Origin: a virus
Length of the DNA: 34,064 nt
Virus record (IMG/VR): IMGVR_UViG_3300025098_000152
Location: 1 to 34,064 of that record
Reading direction: 5' to 3' (one strand)
Position numbers and translations under genes: made by a program. This document shows positions 25,904 to 32,018 of this stretch, piece by piece; within the stretch, counting starts at the first letter, position 1; each line of letters starts with the position of its first letter. The notes beneath the pieces were generated by a model. It was not told where the DNA came from, made no database searches, and saw nothing but the letters and a program-made list of their open reading frames with translations.

Positions 25904-26030
25904 GGCTTGCTTTGGTAGAGCCGTGGGATTCTAGGAGATGTGTGAACCTGCTTGCATGGCAGGTGGTCATTGATCCATCGGGAAGCTGCAACTTCCTGCC
26001 ACGGTTTATGGTTCGATTCCGTAACAAGCT
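25904..26030 (+). ncRNA. tRNA-like fold with a large insert (element A)
   Basis: The acceptor-like stem is GCTTG/CAAGC (25905-25909 with 26025-26029) and the T-arm is TATGG-TTCGATT-CCGTA (26007-26023), one base before the acceptor 3' strand. A D-arm-like segment GCTTTGGTAGAGC follows the 5' strand. Where an anticodon arm should be, a CCGTGG/CCACGG stem (25921-25926 with 25999-26004) holds about 70 bases with two hairpins: ACCTGC/GCAGGT with a 7-base loop and GGAAG/CTTCC. At about 125 bases it is too long for a normal tRNA. It could be a tRNA with an insertion, or a tRNA mimic. Confidence 0.5.
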
Positions 26031-26188
26031 TTAGTCTCTCAGCACAGAGACAATCACAAGCCCTGTAGAAAGGAATATACAGGCCAGGGTAGACTCCCAA
26101 TAATGGTAGAGTCCCCTGAATTAAAAGCGCGATTAAAGCGCTCAAGACTACTTTTCCTAAGGGTACAACACTTATTATTTTGACAAAA

Positions 26189-26206
26189 GACGAGACGAGA
26201 CGAGAC
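26189..26206 (+). repeat. GACGA short tandem repeat, right copy
   Basis: GACGAGACGAGACGAGAC is a longer version of the repeat at 24534, followed by an AGAC/GTCT hairpin. Confidence 0.5.
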
Positions 26207-26311
26207 AGAAACGTCTGCTGGCCACAATAGTCAAATAAATATGCGTAATAAAACTAATAAATACTTAATATATATAGTGTTTTTAGAAAAAGACATAAAT
26301 AGTGAGAGTGG

Positions 26312-26354
26312 ACCTAGTATAATAATGTTAATCGGGAAGAAAAACATTAACTAG
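26312..26354 (+). repeat. Long AT-rich inverted repeat
   Basis: CCTAGT and ACTAGG enclose an internal GTTAAT/ATTAAC stem, giving an interrupted hairpin of about 12 pairs within the RNA region. Confidence 0.45.
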
Positions 26355-26382
26355 GTAAACAATAAGCCACCCTAAAACAATC

Positions 26383-26449
26383 TTGCTGTGAAGCAGATCA
26401 CGCTGCCAGGGCTCGAAAGGTCATTGTAGGTTCAAGTCCTACCCGCTGG
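26383..26449 (+). ncRNA. tRNA-like element with perfect T-arm (element C)
   Basis: A perfect T-arm GTAGG-TTCAAGT-CCTAC (26426-26442) is preceded by a TTGCT-GTGA-AGCAG hairpin with a GNRA-type loop (26383-26396). No full cloverleaf or convincing acceptor stem can be drawn; CCAG/CTGG is the best partial one. Confidence 0.4.
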
Positions 26450-26456
26450 TAAGCAA

Positions 26457-26522
26457 TCGCGTATAGTGTAAAGGTACACGCCATAGTGATATGGAAATGT
26501 AGGTTCAAGTCCTTCTACGTGG
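26457..26522 (+). ncRNA. tRNA-like cloverleaf lacking an anticodon loop (element D)
   Basis: The acceptor CGCGTA/TACGTG (26458-26463 with 26516-26521), D-like arm GTGTA-AAGG-TACAC (26466-26479) and T-arm GTAGG-TTCAAGT-CCTTC (one mismatch) are in tRNA order. The anticodon position is a CCATA-GTGA-TATGG hairpin with a four-base loop, so it cannot decode. Its T-arm shares TGTAGGTTCAAGTCCT with element C, 73 bases upstream. Confidence 0.5.
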
Positions 26523-26573
26523 GTTAGATTCGTTCCAGTAAAAAATAGATTCAAAGCATATAGGAATAAATAT

Positions 26574-26834
26574 ATGCGCCGCGAAAACAGAAAGAGAATA
26601 CTAATGATAACCAATAGGACTAAAGACGTGCAGAGAGCAGAGCGCCGCCAATGCTGGCAGGTATTCGGTTTGTTACAACCCCTACTGATGGTGTTGTGCA
26701 TCCTCCTGGGAAACAATGATCCCAACTCACTGTGGTCATGTGCTGGCTTATTGCTGGCCGTGACCTTCGGGATTAGTTTCCCTTTTCTACTCTACCAAGA
26801 ATATTTTTATCAGTTAGGGTATGGGTGGGAATGA
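26574..26834 (+). CDS. Small two-helix membrane protein
   Basis: This 86-residue protein has a very basic N-terminus (MRRENRKRILMITNRTK) and then two hydrophobic segments (VFGLLQPLLMVLCILLG and CAGLLLAVTFGISFPFLLY). An alternative start at 26604 would remove 10 residues. It ends in an ATGA overlap with the next gene, which supports a real pair. It lies between tRNA-like elements, which is an odd place for a gene. The positive-inside rule puts the N-terminus in the cytoplasm. Function unknown. Confidence 0.55.
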   Translation: MRRENRKRILMITNRTKDVQRAERRQCWQVFGLLQPLLMVLCILLGNNDPNSLWSCAGLLLAVTFGISFPFLLYQEYFYQLGYGWE

Positions 26835-27118
26835 TGGAGCTCAAACAAATCGCAGAAAGCCTAGCCAGAGAGCTAGGGACGTCGCATCAGGTACTCTCGT
26901 CCTACGTGGTAAAGCAAACACCACAGAGAACGATGCCACTACTGCAACTCATTGAGTTGTACATAAAGGTGAAAGGTGAGCAGGCCTTCATTAAGAATTA
27001 TCTTGACCAAGACTCTCTTTATAAGGAGCATGGTGGTTTTTTACAGAGATCAGCTGATTCAGCTGGCAACACTTGGATTTCATTTGTCCAAAGCGTAATA
27101 GCTTTCGGTCAAATCTAA
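26831..27118 (+). CDS. 95-residue protein, unknown function
   Basis: The protein begins MMELKQIAESLARELGTSHQ. The N-terminal 45 residues are helical with a pattern (IAESLARELGTSHQVLSSYV) reminiscent of a small helix-turn-helix or XRE-like start, but too degenerate to claim. The ATG at 26831 overlaps the TGA of the membrane-protein gene, a typical coupling. A GTG 6 bases earlier is also in frame. No other motif is visible. Confidence 0.55.
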   Translation: MMELKQIAESLARELGTSHQVLSSYVVKQTPQRTMPLLQLIELYIKVKGEQAFIKNYLDQDSLYKEHGGFLQRSADSAGNTWISFVQSVIAFGQI

Positions 27119-27158
27119 AACAGTCAATTCTTCGGTAGACTATAAAAGCCGACTTAAG

Positions 27159-27299
27159 CCACAACATGGTGTTGCTTACCCACTGTCTAATATTGGTATA
27201 CTTACGGAGATATCAGTAGAAGACGAGTCAAAGCTAGATACGACCGTAATCGTTATCTGGTGGAGATAGGTAAGTAAGAGGTTCTATTCCTCTATGTGG
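27159..27299 (+). ncRNA. tRNA-like fold with a large insert (element B)
   Basis: It has the same geometry as element A. The acceptor-like stem is CCACA/TGTGG (27159-27163 with 27295-27299). The T-arm is AGAGG-TTCTATT-CCTCT (27277-27293) with one base before the acceptor strand. A stem CTTACC/GGTAAG (27175-27180 with 27269-27274) ends two bases before the T-arm. The insert holds a further TTACGG/CCGTAA stem (27202-27207 with 27244-27249). A D-like AACA-TGG-TGTT hairpin follows the 5' acceptor strand. No usable anticodon arm is seen. Confidence 0.5.
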
Positions 27300-27482
27300 T
27301 AGCCCCTCATGAGAACTACTTCTTCGTAGTTGGGGTTCAGGCAATTTCAGTAGCCTATATGGTTGTGCGTAAAGCACCTATACTGATAGCAGAGGTTCTC
27401 AAAAAAAAGAATAATGCGCGCGATATTAAGCAACTGATTTGCTATTGCGTTCAGAAACTCTTTTTTCTCCTTTAGTAACAAT
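27300..27482 (+). other. Non-coding stretch with hairpins
   Basis: A GAACTAC..GTAGTT hairpin lies near 27311-27335, then mixed AT-rich sequence without a credible gene. It joins the tRNA-like element B to the dyad in front of the next operon. Confidence 0.4.
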
Positions 27483-27518
27483 AACTTAAAAGTTTGACAA
27501 GGCGAAACTTTTAAAGTT
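27483..27518 (+). promoter_or_regulatory. 36-base dyad before the small-gene operon
   Basis: The arms AACTTAAAAGTTT (27483-27495) and AAACTTTTAAAGTT (27505-27518) are inverted repeats with a single extra A and a 9-base centre. The centre overlaps a TTGACA box (27494-27499), with TATATA at 27521, though the spacing of 21 is long for a sigma70 promoter. An operator over a promoter, or a terminator of the upstream RNA, would both fit. Confidence 0.5.
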
Positions 27519-27568
27519 GTTATATAAAAGATTGACTTAATACACACATTCTCTAGAAAGAGCAAAAA

Positions 27569-28285
27569 ATGATGAAATTAATATCATCGATAATTCTCAC
27601 CCTTCAATCTTCCTTATCCTTCTTATTCAGTGGTGGTGAAGTAGCGATGAACTTAGCAGACAGCAATAAGCTATCAGTTGAGGCTAAAAAGTTCGTCGAC
27701 GGCGGAACTCGCAGTTTAGGAACTTGTGCATTAGCTAACCACTTAGCCAATGCTGGGTTCAGCATGTTAAACGGCTTCCTCGTAGGTTCTTACTGCGGAT
27801 GGCAATGGGGACTGTTTACGACAGTCTTCTCTCTGCTTGGATTATGGTATCTTGGTGAGCTGTTACCAAAGATGACTGCAGCCAAAGCGCCAGAAAAGTT
27901 CTTAAACACTCATGCAAAAAAACTCCTCGCTGCAAAATCTCTACTATCTCCCATAGTGGACAGGATTGTGAAAGAAGAGCCAAGATGCGAAGTAAAAGAG
28001 AATGAGAAGGAATTAGTATCTGCCGCCCGTATGGCAGATGAAAAATGGAGCATCCTCTTACTACCTTTGTACGATGAACCAAAAGGAGGTAAAGCCCCAT
28101 CTCTGATTCATAAAATTTCTTCATTGAGCTCCATAGAGGAGGTCATGTTGGCGGTGTGCTTGAAGAAAGAAGACAAAATAGTAGAATACCAAGTGATCGA
28201 TGCCTACCACTTAAATGTAGTAGGATATTTCAACCCAATCACCATCATTCGTTGGATGATGGATCATAAAGAATTGAAAAAATGA
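27569..28285 (+). CDS. Membrane-anchored 238-residue protein
   Basis: The protein begins MMKLISSIILTLQSSLSFLF, a hydrophobic leader that may be a signal or anchor. A second hydrophobic block (about 65-95, including FTTVFSLLGLWYLGELL) follows. The C-terminal 140 residues are soluble, charged and helical (IVKEEPRCEVKENEKELV). An internal ATG at 27647 is a possible later start but has a poorer ribosome site. It is first in the right-hand operon and its stop overlaps the start of a 24-residue peptide. Function unknown. Confidence 0.65.
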   Translation: MMKLISSIILTLQSSLSFLFSGGEVAMNLADSNKLSVEAKKFVDGGTRSLGTCALANHLANAGFSMLNGFLVGSYCGWQWGLFTTVFSLLGLWYLGELLPKMTAAKAPEKFLNTHAKKLLAAKSLLSPIVDRIVKEEPRCEVKENEKELVSAARMADEKWSILLLPLYDEPKGGKAPSLIHKISSLSSIEEVMLAVCLKKEDKIVEYQVIDAYHLNVVGYFNPITIIRWMMDHKELKK

Positions 28286-28356
28286 TAATTATAATTCTAT
28301 TAAGCATTACTCTAGTTCTAGGTTGGGCAGCCATAGAACTAGGAAAACTACAATGA
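28282..28356 (+). CDS. 24-residue one-helix membrane peptide
   Basis: MIIIILLSITLVLGWAAIEL followed by GKLQ. The start overlaps the previous stop (ATGA) and its own stop overlaps the next start. The tight chain on both sides is the evidence that it is translated. Confidence 0.5.
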   Translation: MIIIILLSITLVLGWAAIELGKLQ

Positions 28357-28418
28357 TCTTTCTAATTATTGTTGCAACTACAGTAGCAACGTTAATGTTT
28401 ACATCGCTTTTTTTATAA
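28353..28418 (+). CDS. 21-residue one-helix membrane peptide
   Basis: It begins MIFLIIVATTVATLMFTSLF. It is hydrophobic throughout and linked by ATGA and TAATG overlaps to the genes either side. Confidence 0.5.
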   Translation: MIFLIIVATTVATLMFTSLFL

Positions 28419-28729
28419 TGAGGTCGGGGGAGAACGCAATTATCGAATCATATGGGGCATACGTAAAAGGTATTAAATTATTCCCGCCAGCAAATATAAA
28501 AGTGATGCGAGAAGAACTAAAAGAACTCGTCGAAGACAAAACGTTAGAAGAATTCTTCGATGTTCTGCACACTGCGTGCAGGATATTTAAAATACCAAAT
28601 TTCATAACATATTTTGTAGCCTATCCAACTGCAAGAAAGCACGCAAAACGTGTGATGCAGTACGGTTGCCCACGTTCACGCCGGGCTCACAGTGAGGCAG
28701 GGAAAAGATGCGTATGCAATATGTCATAA
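28418..28729 (+). CDS. 103-residue soluble protein, unknown function
   Basis: The protein begins MRSGENAIIESYGAYVKG. It is mixed helical and basic at the C-terminus (YPTARKHAKRVMQYGCPRSR), with three late cysteines. The start overlaps the previous stop (TAATG). Its end overlaps the start of the next gene by 22 bases. No family recognised. Confidence 0.55.
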   Translation: MRSGENAIIESYGAYVKGIKLFPPANIKVMREELKELVEDKTLEEFFDVLHTACRIFKIPNFITYFVAYPTARKHAKRVMQYGCPRSRRAHSEAGKRCVCNMS

Positions 28730-29034
28730 TAAATGAAGAATACGGTTACCGGATCTGGATGTCAAAAGTCACACCAGAAAAAACCAAAGAACTATTAGCA
28801 TGGTGGAAGTCATTAGAGACTGTGACGGGTATGTTTTACGACCCAAGCAGCAAGTTTCCAGTACCACTTACAGAACTGACAGAAAACAACAGAGACGACT
28901 ACCCTGACCTAATCAAGGAAAATGTCGCTATCTACGTTGAACTTCATGAAGACCATGACTCAAGATTCAAAGTCATGGGAGACCAGGTGTATTACCACCG
29001 TGGTTATTTTAACATTAATTCACTACAAAAGTAA
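28708..29034 (+). CDS. 108-residue soluble protein, unknown function
   Basis: The protein begins MRMQYVIINEEYGYRIWMSK. It is a compact, mixed alpha/beta, acidic protein with many aromatic residues (DQVYYHRGYFNIN). A GGGAAAAG ribosome site lies just before the ATG. There is no membrane segment. Six bases separate it from the next gene. Confidence 0.6.
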   Translation: MRMQYVIINEEYGYRIWMSKVTPEKTKELLAWWKSLETVTGMFYDPSSKFPVPLTELTENNRDDYPDLIKENVAIYVELHEDHDSRFKVMGDQVYYHRGYFNINSLQK

Positions 29035-29040
29035 AAAAAC

Positions 29041-29568
29041 ATGTCAAATGTAGAATTTTTTACCAATTCACCTTTCTCAGACCGCAATGATGACAGCAAA
29101 AAAGTCACAGAAACTTTATGTCGTCACTACAACGTCGAATTACCACCAGTTGGTGCTCGACACTTTCTGTCACACCTAGATGAATTGACACCCCTTGCGA
29201 TTGAGAAAGCCTTCTCCCTATTCGACCAAGCTGGTATCAGTGCAGGAGCCCACACGTTTCAAATCGACAATCCGTTTTTAGCGGTAACTCGATTGTGCGG
29301 AGTGAAGGTTGGTGACGAGTCTCTAGAGAATGAAGTCAGAACGCAACACTACAGAGGAGAAGATCGCCCTCTTCAACCAGTAGTAATCCGTGAGAAACCC
29401 TTTAGAGAAACAAATAAAGTAACACTTATCGTCTTTCCTAACAAGGAAGGTAATTTAACCCTTTACACAATGCACTCAGGACCTGCAATGAATCCAGATT
29501 TTTCTCATGAAGACTGGAAGACCAACGCTTTAGCGTTTAAGTCTGAGGAGGTGAACCATGTCGTGTAA
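29041..29568 (+). CDS. 175-residue soluble protein, unknown function
   Basis: The protein begins MSNVEFFTNSPFSDRNDDSK. The middle contains a helical PPVGARHFLSHLDELTPLAI segment. The last third looks beta-rich (NKVTLIVFPNKEGNLTLY). No catalytic signature is visible. The end overlaps the zinc-ribbon-like gene by 11 bases, implying coupled expression. Confidence 0.6.
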   Translation: MSNVEFFTNSPFSDRNDDSKKVTETLCRHYNVELPPVGARHFLSHLDELTPLAIEKAFSLFDQAGISAGAHTFQIDNPFLAVTRLCGVKVGDESLENEVRTQHYRGEDRPLQPVVIREKPFRETNKVTLIVFPNKEGNLTLYTMHSGPAMNPDFSHEDWKTNALAFKSEEVNHVV

Positions 29569-29776
29569 TAACTGCGTAGACCAGAATAGAGAAATCTCCG
29601 AGGACATCTATATGTTTTCAAGAGACACATCAGGAATTCATGAGATCGACGATGAGATCTTCTGCCCTGACTGCTCACCCTGGAGTCGTCAGGAAAGAAA
29701 GTCTCGATGGGACGACAATGATGACTGGGGTGGAGACCCCAACGATGTAGCAGGCAAAGCATTCGCAGGCTACTAA
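29558..29776 (+). CDS. Small four-Cys zinc-ribbon-like protein
   Basis: This 72-residue protein has CNNC at residues 3-6 and CPDC about 33 residues later, a paired C-x2-C arrangement typical of zinc ribbons. The C-terminus is acidic and Trp-rich (SRWDDNDDWGGDP). A strong GAGGAGG precedes the ATG. Small ribbon proteins in phages often bind host transcription or replication proteins, but the target here cannot be read from the sequence. Confidence 0.6.
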   Translation: MSCNNCVDQNREISEDIYMFSRDTSGIHEIDDEIFCPDCSPWSRQERKSRWDDNDDWGGDPNDVAGKAFAGY

Positions 29777-30020
29777 CTTTACAATCAGACCATTACTTCA
29801 TTGTAATGCAAACCCTCTAGTAGGGGATTCTTTCAAAAGAAGAATCTTAAAAGTGTCGAAATCAAATAACAGAACTTGTGTTATTCCTTTCTGGAGTTTT
29901 GTTATAGAGCTAATGATATGCTCTCGCCTCTGTTGTGTGCGGCGTGATAGGGTGTGTACCCCTGATGACTCCATGATGGAGTGATTGTATTTTTCTAATG
30001 ACGTAACGTCAGGAGACAAC
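29777..30020 (+). promoter_or_regulatory. Hairpin-rich leader
   Basis: No gene is seen. There are three successive hairpins (CATTAC/GTAATG at 29791-29808, CCCT/AGGG at 29813-29825, GATTCTT/AAGAATC at 29826-29846), then the dyad ACTCCAT-G-ATGGAGT (29968-29982) and TGACGT-A-ACGTCA (29999-30011). The last abuts the AGGAG ribosome site of the next gene, so it could gate translation. Confidence 0.5.
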
Positions 30021-30203
30021 ATGAATAGTAAAACTATGCACTGGATCATTTACGACCTGTTGGTTCAAACAGGCCATATAAAATCAATAGGATATGGTCT
30101 TGGAGACCAGGACGGATGTTTAGTAGAGAGGAATCTAAATGTTTACAACTCTCACACTAACAAAACCCCAGCGAAAACCCCTAAAAGGAGCCGAAATGTC
30201 TAA
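30021..30203 (+). CDS. 60-residue protein, unknown function
   Basis: The protein begins MNSKTMHWIIYDLLVQTGH and ends in a basic tail (TPAKTPKRSRNV). I chose 30021 because CAGGAG sits 6 bases upstream; an ATG at 29985 lies inside the leader hairpins. It overlaps the next gene by 8 bases. Confidence 0.5.
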   Translation: MNSKTMHWIIYDLLVQTGHIKSIGYGLGDQDGCLVERNLNVYNSHTNKTPAKTPKRSRNV

Positions 30204-30606
30204 CATCCCACAAGTACATCAACAAGTCTATGAACTGTTAACAGTTCAACAAAAAAACTTCTTCTACATCCACTCCCTGTGGCAGGGTGTTTCATGCATC
30301 CGCTTGAAAAGTGGAGTAATGAAAGAATTCGCAGCCAGCGGAAACGAATGTCAAATGCAAACGTTTCTAACTTATGCACAACACATCGTCGCGCTAGCAC
30401 ATGCTAAAAATATCTGGACCTGTGTAAGGTTCAGTAACAATGGGTACCAATCAGTACTCGTTTACCTTGGGACAAGAAATATAGACGAATTCATGCGGTT
30501 GTCAAAGATTCGTCAAGCAGCTGCAGCTGAAAATGCTGAGGCAAAAGCAAACTGGCCGGATGGAATTCTGGATAAACACGGAGAACCGTACGGGAGTCGA
30601 ACATGA
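30196..30606 (+). CDS. 136-residue soluble protein, unknown function
   Basis: The protein begins MSNIPQVHQQVYELLTVQQK. It is mixed alpha/beta with a helical, Ala-rich C-terminus (IRQAAAAENAEAKANWPDG). I chose 30196 for its AAAGGAG ribosome site; an ATG at 30139 also has a GAGAGGA site and would add 19 residues within the preceding gene. The stop overlaps the next start (ATGA). No motif recognised. Confidence 0.55.
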   Translation: MSNIPQVHQQVYELLTVQQKNFFYIHSLWQGVSCIRLKSGVMKEFAASGNECQMQTFLTYAQHIVALAHAKNIWTCVRFSNNGYQSVLVYLGTRNIDEFMRLSKIRQAAAAENAEAKANWPDGILDKHGEPYGSRT

Positions 30607-30914
30607 TCAATCAAATTAAAGATGACTACAATAATTTACCATCGTGGGCTAGGATGCTCATTGGGATAGGAGTCTTATTCAGCATCATTAAGTGGTTTCC
30701 AATAGTTGAGCTGCTTGAGTTATTTTCTTATGTTGTCATCATACCCCTAGGGTTCCTAACGTTCCTAGGGCTAGTTTCAAAAGAAACTACCAATGGGGTA
30801 GTAGAAGCCTGGAATACCGTATGTAACACAATAAGAGAAAGAGCAGCAGAAGTAGCTACTGCAGAAACACCTAATGTAGAAACAGAAACCACAAACGAAG
30901 CAACGGGATCATAA
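30603..30914 (+). CDS. Small membrane protein with Glu/Thr-rich tail
   Basis: This 103-residue protein has two adjacent hydrophobic segments (MLIGIGVLFSIIKWF and LFSYVVIIPLGFLTFLGLV), then a helix and an acidic Glu/Thr/Ala tail. It overlaps the previous gene by ATGA. It is followed by a 20-residue hydrophobic ORF. Function unknown. Confidence 0.6.
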   Translation: MINQIKDDYNNLPSWARMLIGIGVLFSIIKWFPIVELLELFSYVVIIPLGFLTFLGLVSKETTNGVVEAWNTVCNTIRERAAEVATAETPNVETETTNEATGS

Positions 30915-30915
30915 T

Positions 30916-30978
30916 ATGGAAGAAGCACTCTTCTGTCGTCTCTGCATCGTGATCATATCAATGGCTGCATTCCTTTAA
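30916..30978 (+). CDS. Possible 20-residue hydrophobic peptide
   Basis: MEEALFCRLCIVIISMAAFL. It starts one base after the previous stop and ends just before the strong ribosome site of the next gene. It is only as credible as its operon position makes it. Confidence 0.35.
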   Translation: MEEALFCRLCIVIISMAAFL

Positions 30979-30991
30979 AAGGAGACTAAAA

Positions 30992-31276
30992 ATGAAATCA
31001 TTGTCACTTATATTTGTGTTTATTTTAACACTACCAACATTAGCTCAAGCCAAGCCAACATGCAAAGAACAGATTGCTTTTGTTAGAGCCACTATCAAAG
31101 TTCTAGAAAAAACAATTCAAGAATGTAAAGAGCAATGGGATGGAACATGTAACATGGCCATTTCAAGTAACCATGAAGCCGTACTAGACGGTCTTGATTA
31201 TGCATACCAAATCTGCCCAAAAGAATGGGTAGAAAAACTAAAAAAAGTAGAAAAGGCTTTTGACAATGGTAAGTAA
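30992..31276 (+). CDS. Secreted small four-Cys protein
   Basis: This 94-residue protein begins MKSLSLIFVFILTLPTLAQA. This is a textbook Sec signal peptide with the cut expected after AQA, leaving a mature protein of about 74 residues with four cysteines (PTCKEQ, QECKEQ, GTCNMA, QICPKE) that could form two disulfides. It has a strong AAAGGAG ribosome site. In a Gram-negative host it would be periplasmic. Phage periplasmic proteins of this type can inhibit lysozyme, block superinfection or aid lysis, but no such match can be claimed. Confidence 0.65.
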   Translation: MKSLSLIFVFILTLPTLAQAKPTCKEQIAFVRATIKVLEKTIQECKEQWDGTCNMAISSNHEAVLDGLDYAYQICPKEWVEKLKKVEKAFDNGK

Positions 31277-31556
31277 TGTACTAGAAGCACTTCAAGAAAT
31301 ATCAGCTCGAGAAGAACAATTGCCAAAAGCAGTAGATGCTGTAAGCGAAATAATAAAAGACTGCGTAATACCCGACCTGGTAGCACTAGCTTCTAGAGTC
31401 GACACAGCAAAGTCCACCCACTCACGAGCACTAACAGCAATAAGTATATTACTGCCAAGAACAGCAGCCAACTTAAAATCGCTTGACAAAAAAATGACAA
31501 AACTACTAGATCCAGAAAAAACCCAAAAAAAATACAGAATGAAAAAAATCAAGTAA
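31266..31556 (+). CDS. 96-residue helical protein, unknown function
   Basis: The protein begins MVSNVLEALQEISAREEQLP. It is helical, with a very basic C-terminus (DPEKTQKKYRMKKIK). It overlaps the secreted-protein gene by 11 bases. An AAAAGG lies 10 bases before the ATG. It is the last gene before the tRNAs. Confidence 0.55.
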   Translation: MVSNVLEALQEISAREEQLPKAVDAVSEIIKDCVIPDLVALASRVDTAKSTHSRALTAISILLPRTAANLKSLDKKMTKLLDPEKTQKKYRMKKIK

Positions 31557-31624
31557 CGTAAACGTTTAAAAAGTTAATTCTTCTCTATTAAACCAATGCA
31601 GAAACAATCAATGTAAAACGCTTT

Positions 31625-31698
31625 GGGCCTATAGCTCAGTTGGTTAGAGCACCCGACTCATAATCGGTAGGTCCCAGGTTCAAGTCCTGGTGGGCCCA
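31625..31698 (+). tRNA. tRNA with CAT anticodon, probably Ile2 (possibly Met)
   Basis: This is a full cloverleaf of 74 bases. It has the acceptor GGGCCTA/TGGGCCC, a D-arm with GCTC/GAGC, anticodon loop CTCATAA and T-arm CCAGG-TTCAAGT-CCTGG. The anticodon stem and the CTCATAA loop resemble bacterial Ile2 tRNAs, where C34 is changed to lysidine to read ATA. This operon uses ATA often, which fits. The CCA end is not encoded. Confidence 0.9.
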
Positions 31699-31708
31699 TA
31701 AAAATTTT

Positions 31709-31781
31709 GGACTTTTAGCTCAGTTGGTAGAGCATCGGACTTTTAATCCGCAGGTCCTGGGTTCGAACCCCAGAAGGTCCA
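31709..31781 (+). tRNA. tRNA-Lys (TTT)
   Basis: This is a full cloverleaf of 73 bases, with acceptor GGACTTT/AAGGTCC, anticodon loop CTTTTAA and T-arm CTGGG-TTCGAAC-CCCAG. The CCA end is not encoded. It reads AAA, abundant in the right-hand genes. Confidence 0.95.
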
Positions 31782-31805
31782 TTTAAAAAAGGAGAAAATA
31801 AAGAA

Positions 31806-32018
31806 ATGAAGATATCAGCAATATTATTAACCTTAACCAGCTTGGCATTGCTGACAAGTATTGCCAATAATCCCAATAGCAGCATCCATATTATATCTCC
31901 CTCAGCAGTATACATTGAAGGAGAAGCCTGCGTAATAAATGCAGGTAAAGAGAGAGAACCAGAGGAGCTTGAAAACGATTGGCAAGGTTGTCTTGCAATT
32001 CACGAGCTTGTCCGGTGA
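31806..32018 (+). CDS. Secreted or anchored 70-residue protein
   Basis: The protein begins MKISAILLTLTSLALLTSIA, a signal-like leader with no clear cut site, followed by a short acidic domain with two cysteines (GEACVIN, WQGCLAI) that could pair outside the cytoplasm. An AAGGAG ribosome site lies upstream. Its stop overlaps a GTG-started membrane peptide. Confidence 0.55.
   Translation: MKISAILLTLTSLALLTSIANNPNSSIHIISPSAVYIEGEACVINAGKEREPEELENDWQGCLAIHELVR

Larger units (their letters stand above)
24686..26573 (+). ncRNA. Long hairpin-rich non-coding region, candidate large structured RNA
   Basis: Nearly 1.9 kb contains no credible gene but a very high density of strong hairpins. Examples are GGTTTGT/ACAAACC near 25230, CAGTAA/TTACTG near 25350, CTGTAAT/ATTACAG near 25500, AGAGATC/GATCTCT at 25657-25683, a TTCG-capped TGTAC/GTACA at 25697-25710, and CTTCAGTA/TACTGGAG near 25875. 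It also includes a hammerhead and tRNA-like folds, listed separately. Large ornate phage RNAs such as GOLLD and ROOL sit beside tRNA genes in phage genomes and look like this, but I cannot claim a match. Strand is inferred from the surrounding genes and the hammerhead. One or several RNAs are possible. Confidence 0.55.

Noticed and set aside
24480-27550. CRISPR array
   Set aside because: Repeats are short, irregular and not spaced with unique spacers. The hairpins differ in sequence from one another.
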